Part shown: positions 44,604-56,951 of the stretch, piece by piece | How positions within the stretch are numbered: position 1 is the first letter of the stretch | Layout of the letters: each line of letters starts with the position of its first letter | From: Rhodospirillales bacterium | GTDB lineage: Bacteria > Pseudomonadota > Alphaproteobacteria > ATCC43930 > CGMCC-115725 | Length of the DNA stretch: 64,000 nt | Assembly: GCA_027315365.1 (NCBI GenBank) | Contig: DAHUYF010000205.1 | Coordinates: forward strand, 1 to 64,000 | Direction: 5' to 3' | Translations under genes and position numbers: made by a program | Notes under the pieces: generated by a model | Database searches by the model: none | Seen by the model: the letters and a program-made list of their open reading frames with translations, nothing else | Told to the model about the DNA's origin: nothing

Positions 44604-45517
44604 GCCGCCGCGTCGCCGTGCTGATGGGCGGCTGGTCGTCCGAGCGCGACGTCTCGCTGGTGAGCGGCGCGGAATGCGCCAAGGCGCTGGCGTCACTCGG
44701 CTATGAGGTGCGGGCGATCGACGTGACGCGCGACCTCGACGCGCTGCTGGCGGCGCTGACGCCGCGCCCCGATGCCGCCTTCAACGCGCTGCACGGCACC
44801 GGCGGCGAGGACGGCACGATCCAGGGCGTGCTCGAGTTCCTGCGCATTCCCTACACCCATTCCGGCGTGCTCGCCTCGGCGGTCGCGATGCACAAGCCCA
44901 CCGCCAAGGCGGTGTTCGCCGCCGCCGGATTGCCGCTCGCCGAAGGCCGGGTGGTGCGCCGGGCGGAACTCGCCGCCGGCGACGCGCTGCCGCGCCCCTT
45001 CGTGGTCAAGCCGGTTGCCGAGGGCTCGAGCGTCGGCGTGCGCATCGTGCGGCCCAACGACAATTCCTGGGCCGAGGAGGCGCGGCGCTGGGCCTATGAG
45101 GAAACCCTGGTCGAGCGCTACGTGCCCGGCCGGGAGATCACCGTCGCAGTGATGGGGGATCGCGCGCTGGGCGCGCTCGAGATCCGGCCCAACAACGCCG
45201 CGATGTACGACTACACCGCCAAATACGCGCCCGGCGGCAGCACGCATCTGATGCCGGCGCCGATCGATCGGCGCGCCTATGACGAGGCGCTCGACATCAG
45301 CCTGCGCGCGCACCGTGCGCTGGGCTGCCGCGGCGTGAGCCGCGCCGACCTGCGCTACGACGACACCGCAGGCGAGCCCGGCCGGATGATCCTGCTCGAG
45401 GTCAACACCCAGCCCGGCATGACGCCTACCTCGCTGGTGCCCGACATCGCGCGGCATGCCGGGATCGATTTTGCCGAGCTGGTGCGCTGGATGGTGGAGA
45501 ACGCCGCATGCGACTGA
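44600..45517 (+). CDS. ddl: D-alanine:D-alanine ligase
   Basis: 305 aa ATP-grasp enzyme that makes D-Ala-D-Ala for MurF. VAVLMGGWSSERDVSLVSG at the start, ALHGTGGEDGTIQGVLEFL, the ATP-grasp lysine in PFVVKPVAEGSSVGVRIV, RADLRYDD and the metal/substrate loop LLEVNTQPGMTPTSLVPD. In the standard dcw position between murB and ftsQ. The stop lies 10 bp inside ftsQ. Confidence 0.97.
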   Translation: MSRRVAVLMGGWSSERDVSLVSGAECAKALASLGYEVRAIDVTRDLDALLAALTPRPDAAFNALHGTGGEDGTIQGVLEFLRIPYTHSGVLASAVAMHKPTAKAVFAAAGLPLAEGRVVRRAELAAGDALPRPFVVKPVAEGSSVGVRIVRPNDNSWAEEARRWAYEETLVERYVPGREITVAVMGDRALGALEIRPNNAAMYDYTAKYAPGGSTHLMPAPIDRRAYDEALDISLRAHRALGCRGVSRADLRYDDTAGEPGRMILLEVNTQPGMTPTSLVPDIARHAGIDFAELVRWMVENAACD

Positions 45518-46380
45518 TGGCCGCCCGCGCTGGACGATCCGCCAGGCCCGTGCCCCCGGCGCGCGGGCGACGCAAGCAGCGCTGGTCGCGCCGTACCGTG
45601 CTTGCCGCCGCCGCGACCGCGCTCGCGATCGTGCTTGCCGGCGGCGGCTGGTGGCTCGAGCGCAGCGGCGTCATCGCAGCGGCGGCCCGTTCGGCCGAGC
45701 GCGCCTTCTTCGCGTGGACCGCGAGTTGGGGAATGGCGGTGAACGACGTGCAGGTGGAAGGTCGCGAGCGCACCAGCCGCGCGGCGATCCTGAGCGCACT
45801 CGGCGTCGAGCGCGGCACGCCGATCCTGGCGGTCGATCCGGAGGAGGCCAAGCGCCGCCTGGAGTCGATCGCCTGGGTGCGCTCCGCCTCGGTCGAGCGG
45901 CGCCTGCCCGACGCGCTCTACATCCGCCTGGTCGAGCGCCAGCCGCTCGCCTTCTGGCAGCGGCAGGGCAAGCTGGTGCTGGTGGATCGCGGCGGCGTCG
46001 TCGTGCCGAGCGATCATCTCGAGAGCTTCGGCGCCCTTCTCGTTCTGGTCGGACCGGATGCACCCGCGGCGGGCGCGGCGCTGCTCGACATGCTCGCCGG
46101 CGAACCCGAACTCGCGCCGCACGTGGCCGCCGCCGTGCGGATCGGCGGCCGGCGATGGAATCTCCGCCTCGACAGCGGCATCGACGTCGCACTGCCGGAG
46201 GAGGATCCCGCCTCGGCCTGGCACCGCCTCGCCCGGCTCGAGCGCAGCGACGGCATCCTGGAGCGCGACATCGAACTGGTCGACCTCCGCCTCGCCGACC
46301 GCTTGGTCGTTCGCACGCTGCCGGCCGAGAGCTCAAAGACCCCGCCCAAGAAGGGCCACCAACCGGGAAAGAACACATGA
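45508..46380 (+). CDS. ftsQ: cell division protein FtsQ
   Basis: 290 aa bitopic inner-membrane protein linking early and late divisome proteins. Basic cytoplasmic tail, one transmembrane helix (about 30-47), then a periplasmic POTRA domain (VNDVQVEGRERTSRAAILSA, about 76-145) and a beta domain with YIRLVERQPLAFWQRQGKLV. An alternative ATG at 45517 overlaps the ddl stop as TGATG; both starts keep the basic tail. The last residues are Lys/Pro-rich. Confidence 0.94.
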   Translation: MRLMAARAGRSARPVPPARGRRKQRWSRRTVLAAAATALAIVLAGGGWWLERSGVIAAAARSAERAFFAWTASWGMAVNDVQVEGRERTSRAAILSALGVERGTPILAVDPEEAKRRLESIAWVRSASVERRLPDALYIRLVERQPLAFWQRQGKLVLVDRGGVVVPSDHLESFGALLVLVGPDAPAAGAALLDMLAGEPELAPHVAAAVRIGGRRWNLRLDSGIDVALPEEDPASAWHRLARLERSDGILERDIELVDLRLADRLVVRTLPAESSKTPPKKGHQPGKNT

Positions 46381-47627
46381 GGAAGCTCGCCGTGCGCCCG
46401 CGCGGAACCATCGGCGTCGTTGACATCGGCACCACCAAGGTGTGCTGCTTCATCGCGCGCCACGAGGAGGGCGAGCCGAAGATCGTCGGCATCGGCCATC
46501 AGGTGTCGCGCGGCGTCAAGAACGGCGTCATCGTCGACATCGACGCCGCCAGCCAGTCGATCCTGGCCGCGGCGCACGCCGCCGAGCAGATGGCGGGCGA
46601 GACGCTGGCCGAAATCGTCGTCAACCTTTCCGGCGGCTTCAACGCCTCGCGCCTGATCAAGAGCGACGTTGCGCTCAACGGCCGCGAGATCACCGACAGC
46701 GACATGCGCCGCGTGCTTGATCATGGGCACGCGCTGAAGGAGCCGGCCGACCGCGTGGTGATCCACTCGATCCCCGTCGGCTTCTCCGTCGACCAGAGCC
46801 GCGGCATCCGCGATCCCCGCGGCATGTACGCGCAGAAGCTCGGCGTCAACATGCATATGGTGACGGCACAGGCCGGCGCGGTGCGCAACCTCGCCACCTG
46901 CGTCGGCCGCTGCCATCTCGAAGTCGCGGCGCTGGTGGTGAGCCCCTACGCCGCCGGCCTCGCCGCGCTGGTCGAGGACGAGACCGAGCTCGGCGTCACC
47001 GTCATCGACATGGGCGGCGGCACCACCGGCGTCGCGGTGTTCTTCGACGGCAACCTGGTCTTCACCGACACCGTGCCGGTGGGCGGCGGCCACGTCACCA
47101 GCGACATCGCCCGCGGCCTGTCGACGCCGCTCGCCCATGCCGAGCGGATGAAGACGCTCTACGGCAACGCGATCGCGTCGGCCGCCGACGAGCGCGAGAT
47201 GATCACCGTTCCGCAAGTCGGCGAGGAGGACGAAAGCCATGCCAATCACGTGCCGAAATCGCTGCTCGTCGGCATCATCTCGCCGCGGCTCGAGGAGACC
47301 TTCGAGCTGGTGCGCGACCGGCTCGAGCAAAGCGGCTTTGACAAGATCGCCGGCCGGCGCGTCGTGCTGACCGGCGGCGCCTGCCAGCTTCCCGGCACGC
47401 GCGAACTCGCCGGGCTGATCCTGGACAAACAGATTCGCATTGGCCGCCCGCTGCGCATCGAGGGGCTGGCCGAGGCGACGGGCGGACCGGCCTTCGCCAC
47501 CTCAGCCGGTCTCGTCCATTTCGCCCTGTCCGAGCGCGCGGAAACGCCGCGGCGGGGGCGCGCGCTCACCGAGGAGCCGGGCGGCGTGTTCCACCGCTTC
47601 GGCCATTGGATACGGGAGAATTTTTGA
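46377..47627 (+). CDS. ftsA: cell division protein FtsA (actin-like FtsZ anchor)
   Basis: 416 aa. Actin/Hsp70 fold with phosphate loop [17 protein letters not shown] near residue 14, the 1C subdomain, [19 protein letters not shown] near 205 and [15 protein letters not shown] near 335. The C-terminal end [15 protein letters not shown] is an amphipathic membrane-targeting helix. It should tether FtsZ to the membrane. GGGAAAG lies a few bases before the ATG, which overlaps the ftsQ stop. 44 bp separate it from ftsZ. Confidence 0.97.
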   Translation: MRKLAVRPRGTIGVVDIGTTKVCCFIARHEEGEPKIVGIGHQVSRGVKNGVIVDIDAASQSILAAAHAAEQMAGETLAEIVVNLSGGFNASRLIKSDVALNGREITDSDMRRVLDHGHALKEPADRVVIHSIPVGFSVDQSRGIRDPRGMYAQKLGVNMHMVTAQAGAVRNLATCVGRCHLEVAALVVSPYAAGLAALVEDETELGVTVIDMGGGTTGVAVFFDGNLVFTDTVPVGGGHVTSDIARGLSTPLAHAERMKTLYGNAIASAADEREMITVPQVGEEDESHANHVPKSLLVGIISPRLEETFELVRDRLEQSGFDKIAGRRVVLTGGACQLPGTRELAGLILDKQIRIGRPLRIEGLAEATGGPAFATSAGLVHFALSERAETPRRGRALTEEPGGVFHRFGHWIRENF

Positions 47628-47671
47628 GGTCAGGCAGCAACCCACTCACGCCGATCACGTCGGAGGACAGC

Positions 47672-49123
47672 ATGACGATCAATTTGAGCATTCCCAGAGA
47701 CGACCAGGAGCTGAAGCCGCGCATCACGGTGGTCGGCGTCGGCGGCGCCGGCGGCAACGCCGTCAACAACATGATCCGCTCCAACCTCATCGGTTGCGAG
47801 TTCGTGGTCTGCAATACCGACGCCCAGGCGATGCGGCAGTCGCTCGCCGAGCGCAAGATCCAGCTCGGCGCCGGCGTGACGCGTGGACTGGGCGCCGGCT
47901 CCCGACCCGATGTCGGGCGCATCGCCGCGGAGGAGACGATCGAAGAGATCATGGGCGCGCTCGAGGGCTCGAACATGGTCTTCATCACCGCCGGCATGGG
48001 CGGCGGCACCGGCACCGGCGCCGCCCCGGTCATCGCCCGCGCCGCGCGCGAGGCCGGCATCCTCACCGTCGGCGTCGTCACCAGGCCGTTCCAGTTCGAG
48101 GGCAACAACCGCATGCGGCTCGCCGAGGCCGGCATCCTCGAGCTGCAGAAGTTCGTCGATACCCTCATCATCATCCCGAACCAGAACCTGTTCCGGGTGG
48201 CGAACGAGCGCACCACCTTCGCCGACGCCTTCAAGATGGCGGACGACGTGCTGCACTCGGGCGTGCGCGGCGTCACCGACCTGATGGTGATGCCGGGCCT
48301 GATCAATCTCGATTTCGCCGACATCCGCGCGGTGATGAGCGAGATGGGCAAGGCGATGATGGGCACCGGCGAAGCCGAAGGCGACCGCCGCGCCATCGAT
48401 GCGGCCGAAGCCGCGATCTCCAACCCGCTGCTCGAAGACGTCTCGATGAAGGGCGCGCGCGGCGTGCTCATCAACATCACCGGCGGTCTCGACATGACGC
48501 TGTTCGAGGTCGACGAGGCGGCAAACCGCATCCGCGAGGAGGTCGACCCCGAAGCCAACATCATCTTCGGCTCGACCTTCGACGAGAAGCTCGAGGGCAA
48601 GATGCGCATCTCCGTCGTCGCCACCGGCATCGACGCCGAGCAGCTCGCCCAGACGCGTCCGGCGATCCGGCTGGTCACCGACGCGGCGCCGGTGAAGCCG
48701 GCACCGGCGGTGCCGGCGGCGGTGGCGATCGACGCCGGCCCGGTGCCGGCGCAGGCCGCGGCGATCGAGACCGCGGCGGTCAAGGGCGATGTCTTCATCG
48801 CGCCGCGCCCGGTCGAGGCGCCGCAGCGGCCGGCCATGCTGGCCCAGCCCGCGCCGGCCCCCGACCCCTATGCCGCGGCGGCGATGGAGAACGGCGCCCG
48901 CGCGCCGCAGCGGCCGGCAAAGAGCCTCGGCCAGAGCCTGTTCGAGCGCGTCACCGGCGTCGCCCGGCGCCCGGCCGCCGAGGCCGAGCCCGCGCCGCGC
49001 GTGGCGCCGACGATGCCGGCGCAGCCGCGCCTCGGCGCGCTCGACCCCGCCGACCGGCTGAGCCCGAGCAAGGACGAGGATCTCCTCGACATCCCCGCCT
49101 TCCTGCGCCGTCAGGCGAACTGA
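47672..49123 (+). CDS. ftsZ: cell division protein FtsZ
   Basis: 483 aa tubulin-like GTPase that forms the Z-ring. GTP-binding [14 protein letters not shown] near residue 22, tubulin signature [17 protein letters not shown] near 109, and the T7 loop [15 protein letters not shown]-terminal linker rich in Ala/Pro (about 330-465) is followed by the conserved tail [16 protein letters not shown] that binds FtsA. ATG 47672 with GGAGG about 6 nt upstream is preferred over an in-frame ATG 66 bp earlier. Last gene of the dcw operon. Confidence 0.98.
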   Translation: MTINLSIPRDDQELKPRITVVGVGGAGGNAVNNMIRSNLIGCEFVVCNTDAQAMRQSLAERKIQLGAGVTRGLGAGSRPDVGRIAAEETIEEIMGALEGSNMVFITAGMGGGTGTGAAPVIARAAREAGILTVGVVTRPFQFEGNNRMRLAEAGILELQKFVDTLIIIPNQNLFRVANERTTFADAFKMADDVLHSGVRGVTDLMVMPGLINLDFADIRAVMSEMGKAMMGTGEAEGDRRAIDAAEAAISNPLLEDVSMKGARGVLINITGGLDMTLFEVDEAANRIREEVDPEANIIFGSTFDEKLEGKMRISVVATGIDAEQLAQTRPAIRLVTDAAPVKPAPAVPAAVAIDAGPVPAQAAAIETAAVKGDVFIAPRPVEAPQRPAMLAQPAPAPDPYAAAAMENGARAPQRPAKSLGQSLFERVTGVARRPAAEAEPAPRVAPTMPAQPRLGALDPADRLSPSKDEDLLDIPAFLRRQAN

Positions 49124-49142
49124 GAAGCACAGTCCACCCTCG

Positions 49143-49179
49143 CGGCAGGAGCCGGTCCCCGGCTCCTGCCGTTTTTTTT
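49143..49179 (+). terminator. intrinsic terminator after ftsZ
   Basis: A perfect 13-bp stem (49143-49155 with 49159-49171), a 3-base loop and eight T residues (49172-49179), starting 19 bp after the ftsZ stop. It ends the dcw transcript, so the next genes need their own promoter. Confidence 0.95.
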
Positions 49180-49452
49180 GCCGGCACGCCCCGAGCCCTG
49201 GCTGCGATGACGATCGGCAAGCGGTCATTCTTGCCTATCGTCCTGGGCAAAATGGATCATCAGCCCGGCAGGATTTTCTTTGCGCAACCCGAGCCGCGGT
49301 CGATTCCGCGGCCGGCGCGGCTGGCGTGAAGTTTGCTTACGCTCCCCGGCGGAGCCGCGTTCGGTGGAGAACGCCAGCGCGGCCCGACCAACCAGCCCAC
49401 GTCGCACGGCAACAGAAGGAGCTCTGCCGACACACGAAACCAGGAGAGCACC
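49180..49452 (+). other. intergenic region upstream of the low-complexity gene
   Basis: About 270 bp without a gene. It presumably holds the promoter and leader for the gene at 49453; no convincing -35/-10 pair stands out. An AGGAG ribosome site lies at 49442-49446. Confidence 0.5.
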
Positions 49453-50238
49453 ATGACTGCCATCGGCAGCAGCACGTCATCCTTGTCACAGTTGATGGCG
49501 TTGCTGCAGAACCTTTCCCAGAATGCGGCTGACAACGTTGCCGGCTCGACCGACGCCACCCAGACCGCGGCCAGCGGCGCCTCGGGCGCGGCCTCGGGCA
49601 GCGGCGGCAACGGCACCAGCAACAACAGCCTCACCTCCGGCGCGCCGCAGTTCAGCGGCGATCTCATGGCGGTGCTGCTGCAATTCCAGGCGGGCGGCGC
49701 GTCCGCGCCTTCCGCCTCGGGCCAAAGCACCGCCACCGCCGGCAGCGCGAGCACCGCCGGTACGATCGATGTTGCCTTGCTGATGATCCCGCCCGCGACC
49801 GACGGTACCGGGACGTCCGCCGGCGCCGGTGCGTCCGGCCAGACCGGCGGCGGCGGCGATCCCTTCAGCCAGCTGCTGCAGTCGCTCGAGCAGGCGGTGT
49901 CCCAAGCGACCGGCGGCTCCACGGGCAGCGGCTCCACGGGTGGCAGTTCCGCCAGCAATGCGAGCAGCGGCACGACCGGCGGGTCGAACGGCGCGGGCAC
50001 GGGAGCGTCCTCCAGCGCCACGGCGGCCGCGGCCTCCATCGTGACCGAGATCAACCCGGATGGCTCGACCACCACGATCACCACCAACCCCGACGGCACC
50101 ATCACCACGACCACGACCCCGGTGCCGACCAACGCCGCCGGCACGTCGGCCAATGCCGCCGGCACGACGCCGGGCGGGACGCTGTCCCAGCTGATCGCAC
50201 AGCTGGAGCAGTCGGCCGGCCTAAGCGAAGCGGGCTGA
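49453..50238 (+). CDS. low-complexity protein with four short amphipathic segments, unknown function
   Basis: 261 aa, extremely rich in Ser, Gly, Thr and Ala, with almost no charged residues; no known family recognised. Four similar Leu/Gln segments are spaced by disordered linkers: LSQLMALLQNLSQ (11-23), SGDLMAVLLQFQ (68-79), FSQLLQSLEQAV (138-149) and LSQLIAQLEQ (244-253). A short repeat NPDGSTTTITTNPDGTITTT occurs near 201-220. No signal peptide or membrane helix. ATG 49453 follows AGGAG with 6-nt spacing; the earlier in-frame start lacks one. It sits between ftsZ and lpxC, which are usually adjacent or close. Expression is inferred only from the good ribosome site and intact frame. Confidence 0.7.
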   Translation: MTAIGSSTSSLSQLMALLQNLSQNAADNVAGSTDATQTAASGASGAASGSGGNGTSNNSLTSGAPQFSGDLMAVLLQFQAGGASAPSASGQSTATAGSASTAGTIDVALLMIPPATDGTGTSAGAGASGQTGGGGDPFSQLLQSLEQAVSQATGGSTGSGSTGGSSASNASSGTTGGSNGAGTGASSSATAAAASIVTEINPDGSTTTITTNPDGTITTTTTPVPTNAAGTSANAAGTTPGGTLSQLIAQLEQSAGLSEAG

Positions 50239-50547
50239 TCGCCTACCGTCGCGGCCCGCGCACTGCACCGGCGCGGCGCGCGGGCCGCGTCCCTTGCCTC
50301 CCCCGCCCCCCTCCCGCCGCGTCATCGACGCGAGCGGGTTCTTCCGACTCGTCCTGATCCTCCGGCGGCGAAAACCTCGCGAGCGCCGTGCGAGGTCATT
50401 CCGGAGCCGAATGAGGTTTCATTTAAGATATTGATTTGTAACGATTTTTTATGTCATATTTTGTAATAAAGAGTGATTTGTTGCAGTTGCACAGCGTTCG
50501 TTAGTTTAGCGCCGTCAAAAAGAAACAGCGCATTTTGGTGGTTGGTA
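50239..50547 (+). promoter_or_regulatory. intergenic region with AT-rich lpxC promoter segment
   Basis: The first part holds a GC-rich 12-bp inverted repeat (50250-50261 with 50278-50289, 16-base loop) without a T-tract, a weak candidate terminator. From about 50410 to 50520 composition switches to strongly AT-rich, unlike anything else here, with two copies of TGATTTGT (50432, 50474) and two of TTGTAA. This is the likely lpxC promoter, but no single sigma-70 hexamer pair is clear. Confidence 0.55.
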
Positions 50548-51474
50548 ATGGACGAATTGGGGATCGCCCAGCAAAGAACTCTCAAGACCGCGATTCATTG
50601 CCGCGGTGTGGCGCTGCATTCGGGGGGACGGGTCGGCATGACGCTGCACCCGGCAGCTCCCGACAGCGGCATCCTCTTCCGGCGCAGCGACCGCGCCGGC
50701 GCCGAGATCAAGGCCTGCTGGCGCAACGTCGTGGAGCAGCCGCTCTGCACCCGGCTTGACGATGGCGAAGGGCTGTCGATCGCCACCATCGAGCATCTGA
50801 TGGCGGCCCTGGGCGGGCTCGAGATCGACAATGCCGTGATCGAGCTGGACGGGCCGGAGGTGCCGGTGATGGACGGCAGCGCCGCGCCCTTCGTCTTCCT
50901 CATCGAGTGTGCGGGGATCGCCGAGCAGGACGCGCCACGGCGCGCGATCAAGGTGCTGAAGCCGGTCAGCGTCGGCAAGGCCGGCAAGTCGGCGGCGCTC
51001 ACCCCGGATGACGGCTTCTCCATGAGCTTCGCCATCGACTTCGCCAGCGATGCCATCAACCGTCAGGACATCGCCATCACCATCGATCCCGACACCTTCA
51101 AGAGCGATCTCAGCCGGGCGCGCACCTTCGGCTTCCTGCACGAGGTCGACCAGATGCGCGCCGCGGGGCTGGCGCGCGGCGGGTCGCTCGACAACGCCGT
51201 GGTGATCAGCGGCGATCAGGTGCTGAACCGCGAAGGCCTGCGCTACGTCGACGAATTCGTCCGCCACAAGGTGCTGGATGCGCTGGGCGACCTTTATCTT
51301 GCCGGCGCGCCGATCATCGGCCATTTCCGCGGCGTCCGCTCGGGCCATGCGCTGAACCGGCGCCTGCTCGAGGCGCTGTTCGCCGATACCTCCGCCTGGT
51401 GCTTCACCACGCTCGCCCGGCGCCTGCCGCCGGAGGCCGCCTGGCGGGAAGCGCCGCGCCGCGCCCTCGCCTGA
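50548..51474 (+). CDS. lpxC: UDP-3-O-acyl-N-acetylglucosamine deacetylase
   Basis: 308 aa zinc deacetylase, the committed step of lipid A synthesis. Zinc ligand His83 in [13 protein letters not shown], substrate-site segment [36 protein letters not shown], and the second ligand motif [17 protein letters not shown] with His and Asp. ATG 50548 was chosen because the family starts at [19 protein letters not shown]; an upstream in-frame ATG would add 25 unrelated residues from the AT-rich leader. Confidence 0.97.
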   Translation: MDELGIAQQRTLKTAIHCRGVALHSGGRVGMTLHPAAPDSGILFRRSDRAGAEIKACWRNVVEQPLCTRLDDGEGLSIATIEHLMAALGGLEIDNAVIELDGPEVPVMDGSAAPFVFLIECAGIAEQDAPRRAIKVLKPVSVGKAGKSAALTPDDGFSMSFAIDFASDAINRQDIAITIDPDTFKSDLSRARTFGFLHEVDQMRAAGLARGGSLDNAVVISGDQVLNREGLRYVDEFVRHKVLDALGDLYLAGAPIIGHFRGVRSGHALNRRLLEALFADTSAWCFTTLARRLPPEAAWREAPRRALA

Positions 51475-51566
51475 GGCCGTGCCGGTAGCTGCCCGGGCTG
51501 TGGCATGATATAAGGGCGTCACCCCGGTGCGTGCGGGGTGGCTAACGTCGAGCCTGGACCTCTCTT

Positions 51567-52448
51567 ATGCGCGCTTCCCGCCGTCTCTGCTGGCCCCTCA
51601 TCGCCATCGCTCTCTGCGTGGCCGGCTGCGCCCAGGACGAGGACGCCTATGTCGATAAGCCAGTCGAGACGCTTTACAACAAAGCGATGAACCAGCTGCA
51701 GGATGGCGACTATACCAAGTCGGCCAAGTCCTTCGACGAGGTCGACCGGCAGCACCCCTATTCCAGCTGGGCGACCAAGGCGCAGCTCATGTCCGCCTAT
51801 GCGCTTTATCAGGCGGCAAAATACGACGAATCCATCACCGCAGCCGAGCGCTTCATCTCGCTGCATCCCGGCCATCAGGACGTCGACTACGCCTATTACA
51901 TGAAGGCGCTCGACTACTACATGCAGATCGCCGACGTCCGCCGCGACCAGAAGACGACACTCCAGGCGATGCAGGCGCTGCAGGAGGTCGTGCGCCGCTT
52001 CCCCGACACCAAATACGGCCGCGACGCCCGGCTCAAGATCGATCTCGCACGCGACCATCTTGCCGGCAAGGAAATGGAGATCGGCCGCTATTACGAGCAC
52101 CAGGGCTTCTATCTCGCGGCGATCAACCGCTTCCGGCGCGTCGTCGACGATTACCAGACGACCACCCACGTGCCCGAGGCGCTGCACCGCCTGGCCGAAT
52201 GCTATACCGCGCTCGGGCTCACCGACGAGGCCGAGCGGGTTGCGGCCGTGCTCGGGTACAACTACCCCGGCAGCGAGTGGTACAGCGACAGCTATGCGCT
52301 GCTCAAGACCGACGCACCCACCGCCTTCGCCAAGGGCGTCGCCGAGGATCAGGCGGCGGCAACGCCGCCCATGCAGCGCAGCGCCGATCAGAGCCAGAGC
52401 CCCGGCTTCTTCGGCCGCATGTTCGGGGCGGTGACGTCGATCTTCTAA
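51567..52448 (+). CDS. bamD: outer membrane assembly lipoprotein BamD
   Basis: 293 aa TPR lipoprotein of the BAM complex that inserts beta-barrel proteins. Signal peptide with lipobox LCVAGC, so Cys21 is the lipidated residue. TPR-like repeats begin at VETLYNKAMNQLQDGDYTKS, then DEVDRQHPYSSWATKAQLM, YAYYMKALDYYMQIADV and RRFPDTKYGRDAR, as in BamD. About 90 bp after lpxC, in the order lpxC - bamD - recN - ligA common in Alphaproteobacteria. Confidence 0.96.
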   Translation: MRASRRLCWPLIAIALCVAGCAQDEDAYVDKPVETLYNKAMNQLQDGDYTKSAKSFDEVDRQHPYSSWATKAQLMSAYALYQAAKYDESITAAERFISLHPGHQDVDYAYYMKALDYYMQIADVRRDQKTTLQAMQALQEVVRRFPDTKYGRDARLKIDLARDHLAGKEMEIGRYYEHQGFYLAAINRFRRVVDDYQTTTHVPEALHRLAECYTALGLTDEAERVAAVLGYNYPGSEWYSDSYALLKTDAPTAFAKGVAEDQAAATPPMQRSADQSQSPGFFGRMFGAVTSIF

Positions 52449-52527
52449 CCGCCTCCCCTGCCCCTGGCCTGCCGCAGGCGCCGCGGCTATCATCCGGCTC
52501 GATGCCAACCTTGCGCGCGCGCGCCTG

Positions 52528-56300
<3,773 letters not shown>

Positions 56301-56395
56301 ACGGCGTTCGCGGCGGCGATGCGAGAACGTGCTTGCGCTTGCGGCGCGACGCCGGGATAACCGGGACATCGACGTTCCAGACCGAGCAGGACACG

Positions 56396-56938
56396 ATGCG
56401 AACATCCCAGGATTACGGATCGGCGGCAAAGCTCTTCCACTGGGCGACGGTGGCCTTGCTTGCGGCGCAATTCACGGTTGGCTGGCTGATGCCGGACATC
56501 AAGCGGGGCATGCAGCCCGAGCGCCTGATGAACCTGCACCTCTCGATCGGGCTTCTCATCCTGACCCTGATGACGGCGCGCGGCGCCTGGCGGCTGGCCC
56601 ATGGAGCGCCGCCGCCGGAAGCGAGCCTGCCGGCCTGGCAGCGCATCGCTTCCCAGCTCGTCCACGGCGCGCTCTACCTGCTGGTCTTCGCCATGACGAT
56701 CAGCGGCTGGCTCTTCGCCTCGATGCGCGGCTGGAAGATCATGATCTTCGGCACGGTTCCGGTGCCGCCTCTGGTGGTGCAGAGCTCGCCGCTCGGCCAC
56801 GCCGTCGGCGAGTGGCACGCGCCGATGAGCTGGGTGCTGCTCGGCGTCGTCGGGCTGCATGTGGCGGCCGCGTTGGCGCACTACTTCATCTTTCGCGACC
56901 GCGTGCTGCAGCGCATGCTGCCGCGGTTCGGCGGCTGA
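56396..56938 (+). CDS. cytochrome b561
   Basis: 180 aa, four-helix diheme membrane protein of the bacterial b561 family (CybB type), moving electrons between quinone and other carriers. Candidate heme His residues in KLFHWATVALLAAQ, MNLHLSIGLLIL, LVHGALYLLVF and GVVGLHVAAALAHYF. Shine-Dalgarno AGGA about 5 nt before the ATG. 95 bp after ligA; the reverse-strand aminopeptidase ends 14 bp downstream, so it is probably transcribed alone or with ligA. Confidence 0.9.
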   Translation: MRTSQDYGSAAKLFHWATVALLAAQFTVGWLMPDIKRGMQPERLMNLHLSIGLLILTLMTARGAWRLAHGAPPPEASLPAWQRIASQLVHGALYLLVFAMTISGWLFASMRGWKIMIFGTVPVPPLVVQSSPLGHAVGEWHAPMSWVLLGVVGLHVAAALAHYFIFRDRVLQRMLPRFGG

Positions 56939-56951
56939 GCCTTCGGCCGGC

